DNA from: Planctomycetales bacterium
Lineage (GTDB): Bacteria > Planctomycetota > Phycisphaerae > SM23-33
Reading direction: 5' to 3'
DNA: 10,544 bases
NCBI GenBank assembly: GCA_030673005.1
Contig: DAOVFI010000057.1
Span: 1-10,544, forward strand
Numbering within the stretch: the first letter of the stretch is position 1; each line of letters opens with the position of its first letter. Below are positions 7,601 to 10,544 of this stretch, in pieces. Below the pieces are notes generated by a model. The model was not told the DNA's origin, made no database searches, and worked only from the letters and a program-made list of their open reading frames with translations. Made by a program: the position numbers and the translations under genes.

Positions 7601-8740
7601 ACCAACAGCACCAACCTCTACGTCGGCGACAACGGCACGGGCGCACTGAGCATCACCGACGGCGGGGCCGTCTCGAACACCAACGCCTACCTGGGGAACT
7701 TCAGCGGCGCCTCGGGCGAAGTTACAGTCAGCGGCGCCGGGTCGGTCTGGACCAACAGCGGCTGGCTCTACGTCGGGCGCTACGGCACGGGCGTGCTAAG
7801 CATCTCCAACGGCGGGGCCGTCTCGAACACGAACGGCTGCTACCTGGGACTTTACAGCAGTGGCTCGGGCACGGCGACGGTCAGCGGCGCCGGGGCGACA
7901 TGGACCAACAGCACCAACCTCACCGTCGGATACGAAGGCACGGGCGTGTTGACGATCAACGACGGAGCGGCCGTTAGCGTCGGAGAGACATTGAGCATCG
8001 GAACAAACGTCGGCGGGGACGGCACGGTCAACCTCGCCGGCGGATCGCTGACGGCTGATGCGATTACCTTCGGCGATGGAACCGCAGCGTTCAACTGGAC
8101 CGGCGGGACGCTGCACGTCGGGACGTTCAACGGCGACCTGGCCAATAGCGCCGGGACGCTCGCGCCGGGAACCTCGCCGGGCATCACGAACGTTCAAGGC
8201 GACTACACACAAACGCCGGCCGGGAAAATGCAGATAGAAATCGGCGGCCTGGTCGCCGGCGCCGAGCACGACCGGGTGGTCGTCGCCGGCACGGCGGGCC
8301 TGGCCGGAACGCTGGAGTTGAGCTTCATCGGCCCGTACACGCCTGGTTTCTATGATAGGTTCGTAATTATGACGTTTTCCTCTTCGGTCAGTTCATTCGG
8401 TGTCATCACCGGGTATGACGCCATTACCGACATGACGCTGTTTCCCGTCTATGGCGCCGGTGACCTTACGCTCGTTGCAGCCATTCCCGGCGACGTGAGC
8501 CTGGATGAGTTCGTCGGTCAGGCCGATCTGGACATCGTCCTTGGCGACTGGGGCCAGCACGTTGTCGTCGGCTCGTCGGCCGATCCGTCATTTGACGGCT
8601 TCGTCGGGCAGGCAGACCTGGACAAAGTCCTGGGCTATTGGGGCGAGGGCGAAGGCTCGATACCAGAACCCGCCTCCGCAACAATACTGCTGCTGGGTGC
8701 TGTGGCAATGTTGAAGCGAAAGCGTAAATCCCGAGCATAG
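4601..8740 (+). CDS. Giant T5SS/PEP-CTERM-associated repeat protein with dockerin-like loops and PEP-CTERM tail
   Basis: 1379 residues. The signal peptide is residues 1-25 (MLRSRS, hydrophobic core, cleavage after PLQA). About 17 copies follow of a unit of about 50 residues with the pattern TNSGxLYVGxxGTGxLSITxGGxVSNxxGYxGxxSGSSGxVTVSGAGSxW (partly variable), the pattern of the T5SS/PEP-CTERM-associated repeat (TIGR04393), expected to fold as a beta-solenoid. The array starts near residue 96 and runs in three blocks separated by two long modules. A terminal region (about 1140-1295) resembles the end of passenger-type repeat proteins. Two dockerin-like loops follow: DVSLDEFVGQADLD (from D1298) and DPSFDGFVGQADLD (from D1328). 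The chain ends with IPEP (1354-1357), a short hydrophobic stretch and KRKRKSR, a PEP-CTERM sorting signal of the kind cut by exosortases. It is inferred to be exported by Sec and displayed at or released from the surface as an adhesin or matrix protein. Ligand unknown. No exosortase is in the window. Confidence 0.92.
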   Translation: MLRSRSFAWILVSLSSLTLAAPLQAGITPSGDVDPTDPSWWTGGGDSSTNAYIGKTGTGSVTVNLGSDLSSRYGYIGYEAGAAGEVMVDGSSSNWTNSGELYVGYEGYGALNITNGGAVNNTCSGYIGWWVWNAGVVTVDGSGSTWTNIYDLYVGYYGQGTLNITNGGTVSNNYGYIGYEAGSTGVVTVDGSGSTWTNSGDLYVGQEGTGTLSIASGGTVSNTVGYVGRESGSSGEVTVSGAGSTWTNSVKLYVGNEGTGALSITGGGVVSNNDYAYVGYSNGSSGTVTVNGAGSTWNNSSALYVGYKGTGALNITGGGTVSNYSGYLGRYSSGSGMATVSGAGSAWTCSSLYVGHQGTGVLSITDGGTVSNTIGYVGYESGSSGEVTVSGAGSAWYNSGSFYIGGCNAEAAGTGSVTVQNSGSLQVAGTLKVWNTGTINIESAGSVTCGSFDNSDVGTFSFTGGTLTVDGGSFDPGAGDYRLNGTGNPTLIITGGASANLSGKLTVAYTDSASMSITDGGVVSNNDYAYVGDYSGSSGTVTVSGAGSVWNNSSSLRVGHSGTGELNITGSGTVSNITGCLGRYSGASGTATVSGAGSTWTNSGDLYFGNYGTGTLSITDGGTVSNITGCLGRYSGASGTATVSGADSTWTSNDRLYVGSSGTGSLSITDGGAVSNTHGLLGYISGGSGEVTVSGVGSTWTNNGPLYVGSSGTGDLSIIGGGSVSNTDGRVGVFSGASGTATVSGAGSAWTNSTNLYVGHAGTGMLTIENSGQVSNAECYVGRESGSTGTATVDDGTWTNSGSLYIGGSDTVLGGTGSVTVQNDGQLDVAGTLKIWHTGTLDILGCEVSCGSFDKSSFGTFSFTGGTLTVDGGSFDPGTSYYTLNGTGNPTLILKNGATAGFSETLYVATTDNASLVIESGADFSNNLAYIGNGIGSDGAVRVSGADSTWTNSRSLYVGHYGTGALSITDGGAVSGTYGYLGRYSGASGEVTVSGTGSAWTNSTNLYVGDNGTGALSITDGGAVSNTNAYLGNFSGASGEVTVSGAGSVWTNSGWLYVGRYGTGVLSISNGGAVSNTNGCYLGLYSSGSGTATVSGAGATWTNSTNLTVGYEGTGVLTINDGAAVSVGETLSIGTNVGGDGTVNLAGGSLTADAITFGDGTAAFNWTGGTLHVGTFNGDLANSAGTLAPGTSPGITNVQGDYTQTPAGKMQIEIGGLVAGAEHDRVVVAGTAGLAGTLELSFIGPYTPGFYDRFVIMTFSSSVSSFGVITGYDAITDMTLFPVYGAGDLTLVAAIPGDVSLDEFVGQADLDIVLGDWGQHVVVGSSADPSFDGFVGQADLDKVLGYWGEGEGSIPEPASATILLLGAVAMLKRKRKSRA
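5789..6250 (+). repeat. Long module 1 interrupting the repeat array
   Basis: 154 codons. It begins like a normal unit (SGSFYIGG), then changes to GTGSVTVQNSGSLQVAGTL, a CGSFD segment, FSFTGGTLTVDGGSFDPG and NGTGNPTLI, and ends by rejoining the unit pattern (SITDGGVVSNNDYAYVG). The stretch 5972-6031 matches 7175-7234 in module 2 with about three differences over 60 bases. Confidence 0.85.
6321..6404 (+). repeat. 84-bp near-identical duplication, first copy (second at 6471-6554)
   Basis: 6321-6404 and 6471-6554 are the same except for one base (G at 6390, A at 6540), at an offset of exactly 150 bp, one repeat unit. They encode SNITGCLGRYSGASGTATVSGA followed by G or D. This is much closer than most other unit pairs and indicates a recent unit duplication or gene conversion. 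Confidence 0.9.
6995..7450 (+). repeat. Long module 2 interrupting the repeat array
   Basis: 152 codons, homologous along its length to the module at 5789-6250 (GTGSVTVQN, VAGTLKIWHTGTL, CGSFD, FSFTGGTLTVDGGSFDPG, NGTGNPTLIL). The DNA offset of the best-matching part is 1203 bp, so blocks plus module may have been copied as one large unit. Confidence 0.85.
8492..8737 (+). other. C-terminal dockerin-like pair and PEP-CTERM sorting signal (protein domain)
   Basis: Two loops 30 residues apart (D1298 and D1328) put Asp, Ser, Asp and Asp at positions 1, 3, 5 and 12 followed by Leu-Asp, the ligand spacing of dockerin calcium loops; both share FVGQADLD, so they arose by duplication. Position 6 is Glu in the first and Gly in the second. 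A short Gly/Glu linker leads to IPEP, about 13 hydrophobic residues and a basic end, the tripartite PEP-CTERM form. Cohesin binding is not implied: such loops in planctomycete proteins are usually of unknown partner. Confidence 0.75.
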
Positions 8741-8771
8741 TCGATGGGCTGCGACGCCAGAAAAAGTAATC

Positions 8772-8927
8772 GTAGGGTGTGGAAGGTTCTGCTTGCCATG
8801 CCGTAGCCTTTGCGAAGGCAGGTTCCCTGCACCTGTCTGCCTGCCTGCCGGTAGGCAAGCCGACAGGCAGGCACCGAACGCCATTTACTAATCGCGGTGT
8901 GCAGGATAAAGAACCTGCACACCCTAC
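8772..8927. repeat. 156-bp REPIN-like element with GTAG-headed inverted ends
   Basis: The left end GTAGGGTGTGGAAGGTTCT (8772-8790) and the reverse complement of the right end, GTAGGGTGTGCAGGTTCT (8927-8910), agree except for one substitution and one indel. Between them lie GCCTT/AAGGC around a TGCG loop (8806-8819) and the 10-bp arms TGCCTGCCTG (8838-8847) and CAGGCAGGCA (8864-8873). A GTAG tetranucleotide before a palindrome, in inverted pairs, is the layout of REP/BIME elements moved by RAYT transposases. No transposase is present here. It lies between the stop of the repeat-protein gene and the hisS promoter. Confidence 0.6.
8896..8923. repeat. Perfect 10-bp hairpin in the right end of the REPIN-like element
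   Basis: GGTGTGCAGG (8896-8905), 8-base loop, CCTGCACACC (8914-8923). CTAC follows at 8924-8927, so on the minus strand the hairpin is headed by GTAG. It lacks a plus-strand T-run, so it is probably not an intrinsic terminator for the upstream gene. Confidence 0.8.
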
Positions 8928-8952
8928 ATTCCACGGACTTAATTACGTTTCT

Positions 8953-8980
8953 TTGAAATCGGCGTGCGCGACCGTATAAT
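8953..8980 (+). promoter_or_regulatory. Sigma-70 type promoter of hisS
   Basis: TTGAAA (8953-8958, 5 of 6 consensus) and TATAAT (8975-8980, 6 of 6) at 16-base spacing. Transcription would start near 8987, giving a short leader of about 24 bases before ATG 9011. This rules out the upstream in-frame TTG at 8987 as the translation start. Confidence 0.75.
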
Positions 8981-9010
8981 CCCACCTTGCGATCTTTAGA
9001 GGCGTCGATT

Positions 9011-10321
9011 ATGCGATTCAAGGCGGTAAAAGGAACGAGGGATTTCTATCCGGACCGGATGGCGCTGCGGAATTATCTGACCGATACGTGGCGGAAGGTC
9101 TCGGCCCGCAACGGCTTCGTCGAGTTCGACGGGCCGGTGCTGGAGTATCTGGACCTTTTCAGCGTCAAGAGCGGCGATGAGATCGTCTCGCAGTTATTCA
9201 GTTTCACCGACCGCGGCGGGCGGGCGCTGGCAATGAGGCCGGAGATTACGCCGACACTGGCGCGAATGGTCAACGCGCAGATTAATTCCCTCCCCAGGCC
9301 GATAAAATGGTTCTCTGTGCCCCGGCTGTTCCGTGCGGAGAATCCGCAGAAAGGGCGGCTGCGGGAGTTTTTCCAGTGGAACGTTGATGTCATCGGCAGC
9401 GACGACGTACTGGCCGACGCCGAGTGCATATTCACAGCCGTCGATTGCCTCGGCGAAATGGAATTGTCGCCGCAGGACGTGGTGGTGCGGATCGGCTCGC
9501 GCCCCCTGACCGTTGCAGCGCTTCGGCAGGGGGGTGTGGATGATTCGGCGATGGAAACCGCCCTGGCCGCGCTGGACAAGAGGCCAAAAGTCCCGCCTGA
9601 AGCCTTTGCCGAATTGGCCGCCGCTGCCGGGATTCCGGCTGAAGCGCTCGGGAAAATCTGCGACTTTCAGGACGCCAAGGACCTTTCGGCCGTCGCCGAC
9701 GCGCTCGGTGGGGGAGGGGCGGAGGTAGCCGACGAAATCGGCAAACTCGAATCGCTGATGGAGTATCTTGCCGGCATGGGCGCCGGCGACTACTGCCGGC
9801 TCGACATGCGGATCGTCCGCGGCCTGGCGTATTACACGGGCATCGTATATGAGATTTTCGACGCGGCCAATTCACTCCGCGCCGTCGCCGGCGGGGGGCG
9901 GTACGACAATCTCCTTCAGTTGTTCGGCGGGCCGGCGGTAGGCGCTACCGGCTTCGGGATGGGCGACGCGGTCCTTGAGATACTCCTTACCGAAAAAGGC
10001 AAACTGCCGGACCTGTCAGCCGGTCTGGACTGCTTCGTAATCGACGGTGGGGGGGGGCTGCCGAAAAAAGTCCTGGAATTGGTGGGGCGGTTGCGGCGGG
10101 GGGGTATCGCGACCGACTTTTCCGCGAAACGCCAAGCCGTCGGAAAGCAACTCAAAGAAGCCAACCGCCGAAACGCACGATACGCAGTCATCGTCCGCGA
10201 CGATACCGTCGGCGTGAAAAACCTTACCACCGGCGAACAGACAGACGTACCAATTGAGGATTTTCTTGAAAACCCGGTAGCGTATATGGCAGGGGTATTG
10301 GAGCAGGAGTTAAGAAAATGA
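9011..10321 (+). CDS. hisS: Histidyl-tRNA synthetase
   Basis: 436 residues, close to the usual bacterial length of about 420-430. It charges tRNA-His with histidine using ATP in the cytoplasm. It opens with the family hallmark KGTRDFYP. Class II motif 2 is RAENPQKGRLREFFQWNVDVIG-like from R108. The HisRS-specific motif RGLAYYTG is at residues 270-277 and GGGRYD at 294-299. Motif 3 follows (GATGFGMGDAVLEILL). From about residue 338 there is a mixed alpha/beta anticodon-binding domain with DFSAKRQAVGKQLKEANRR. The start at 9011 is supported by AGAGG (8998-9002) with an 8-base spacer and the promoter just upstream. The stop TGA overlaps the ATG of the next gene. The C-terminal third contains long G-runs (nine G at 10049-10057, seven at 10098-10104) that stay in frame. 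Confidence 0.97.
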   Translation: MRFKAVKGTRDFYPDRMALRNYLTDTWRKVSARNGFVEFDGPVLEYLDLFSVKSGDEIVSQLFSFTDRGGRALAMRPEITPTLARMVNAQINSLPRPIKWFSVPRLFRAENPQKGRLREFFQWNVDVIGSDDVLADAECIFTAVDCLGEMELSPQDVVVRIGSRPLTVAALRQGGVDDSAMETALAALDKRPKVPPEAFAELAAAAGIPAEALGKICDFQDAKDLSAVADALGGGGAEVADEIGKLESLMEYLAGMGAGDYCRLDMRIVRGLAYYTGIVYEIFDAANSLRAVAGGGRYDNLLQLFGGPAVGATGFGMGDAVLEILLTEKGKLPDLSAGLDCFVIDGGGGLPKKVLELVGRLRRGGIATDFSAKRQAVGKQLKEANRRNARYAVIVRDDTVGVKNLTTGEQTDVPIEDFLENPVAYMAGVLEQELRK

Positions 10322-10544
10322 ATGAACACACAGAAGCAGTTTATCAAGAGTGTGACAACTGCAAAAATCGCCCCGCTGTGAACGTTCAGAAAATATGGGT
10401 GAAATGGAAATATGATGCTGAAAAGGTTGAATACTCCCCAGAACATGAGATTTTAGATGTTCCGGTTTTATGCGGCGAGAACCTGCATCTATGCGATGAT
10501 TGCATGGCGCGTAGAAGCGTTCATTATGAGGCGGCCTTCGAGTC
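10318..10544 (+). CDS. Small Cys-x2-Cys (probable zinc-binding) protein, 3' end cut by window edge
   Basis: ATG 10318 overlaps the hisS stop (ATGA) and has a strong AGGAG (10305-10309) with 8-base spacing, so translation is probably coupled to hisS. 75 codons are visible with no stop. Cysteines at C12/C15 (ECDNC) and C59/C62 (LCDDC), with C52 and H57 nearby, suggest a zinc ribbon or treble-clef knuckle pair. I do not recognise a named family. Base composition shifts sharply: 100 of 224 bases in 10321-10544 are G or C by hand count (about 45%), against 42 of 60 in the hisS stretch 9781-9840. That hints at a different origin from hisS, although the overlap and ribosome-binding site show it is integrated into the transcript. 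Confidence 0.75.
   Translation, partial: MNEHTEAVYQECDNCKNRPAVNVQKIWVKWKYDAEKVEYSPEHEILDVPVLCGENLHLCDDCMARRSVHYEAAFE

Larger units (their letters stand above)
4886..7990 (+). repeat. Coding tandem repeat array, about 150 bp per unit, three blocks
   Basis: Marked by the recurrent Trp at the end of each unit. Block A is 4886-5788 (6 units), block B 6251-6994 (5 units), block C 7451-7903 (3 units) plus a final divergent unit from 7904. Unit length is 48-51 codons. Two long modules interrupt the array. The earliest units (before about 5170) have AT-richer wording and use VDGSGSTW, whereas later ones use VSGAGSTW and are closer to each other at DNA level, which suggests that the array grew mainly in its middle and 3' part. 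Confidence 0.9.

Noticed and set aside
4886..7990. Regular repeats that could suggest a CRISPR array or satellite DNA
   Set aside because: The period is about 150 bp, the repeats diverge mainly at synonymous and loop positions, and one frame stays open throughout with a signal peptide and sorting tail: a coding repeat.
8466..9021. Minus-strand frames over the REPIN-like element
   Set aside because: Low-complexity peptides such as CLPAGRQ arise from the CCTGCC repeats; they cross a promoter and two gene ends and have no ribosome-binding site.
1..10544. Defence island, prophage or integrated element
   Set aside because: No integrase, transposase, nuclease, tRNA gene or attachment-site duplication is visible; the genes are housekeeping, catabolic or surface proteins.

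Overview
The window looks like a chromosomal segment of a planctomycete, most likely Phycisphaerae-like. The main clue is a very large secreted repeat protein that ends in a pair of dockerin-like calcium loops followed by a PEP-CTERM sorting tail, a combination common in that group. The GC-rich housekeeping genes and the presence of an ABC-F ATPase and a uronate isomerase relative fit this, but the assignment is inference from gene content only.

Layout, left to right. Positions 1-1475 (minus strand) hold most of an ABC-F family ATPase, cut by the left edge just after the second Walker B / D-loop. A 115-bp gap with a perfect 9-bp hairpin separates it from a uronate isomerase (UxaC)-family gene, also on the minus strand (1591-2841). 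A divergent intergenic region (2842-3120) then leads to plus-strand genes: a secreted basic protein of unknown function (3121-4293), a 307-bp intergenic region with two nested-hairpin repeats and an extended -10 promoter, and the giant repeat protein (4601-8740). A second repeat-filled intergenic region (8741-9010) carries a 156-bp element with inverted GTAG-headed ends and a good sigma-70 promoter. It precedes hisS (9011-10321), whose stop codon overlaps the start of a small Cys-x2-Cys protein that runs off the right edge.

The genes do not form one pathway. hisS (tRNA charging) and the ABC-F protein (translation factor) are housekeeping. The isomerase is probably carbohydrate catabolism. The repeat protein is a surface or extracellular matrix protein exported by Sec and sorted by an exosortase that is not in this window. 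No defence system, CRISPR array, integrase or transposase is visible.

The least ordinary material is in the gaps between genes. Hairpins of one apparent design (a 4-base GTGG or GTAG head followed by a palindrome) occur at 1522-1545, 4300-4342, 4361-4403 and 8772-8927. In the two near 4300 a 20-nt CCTGCC-type palindrome sits exactly in the hairpin loop, as if one small repeat had inserted into another. Inside the large gene the roughly 150-bp repeats show a higher-order pattern and at least one recent duplication.
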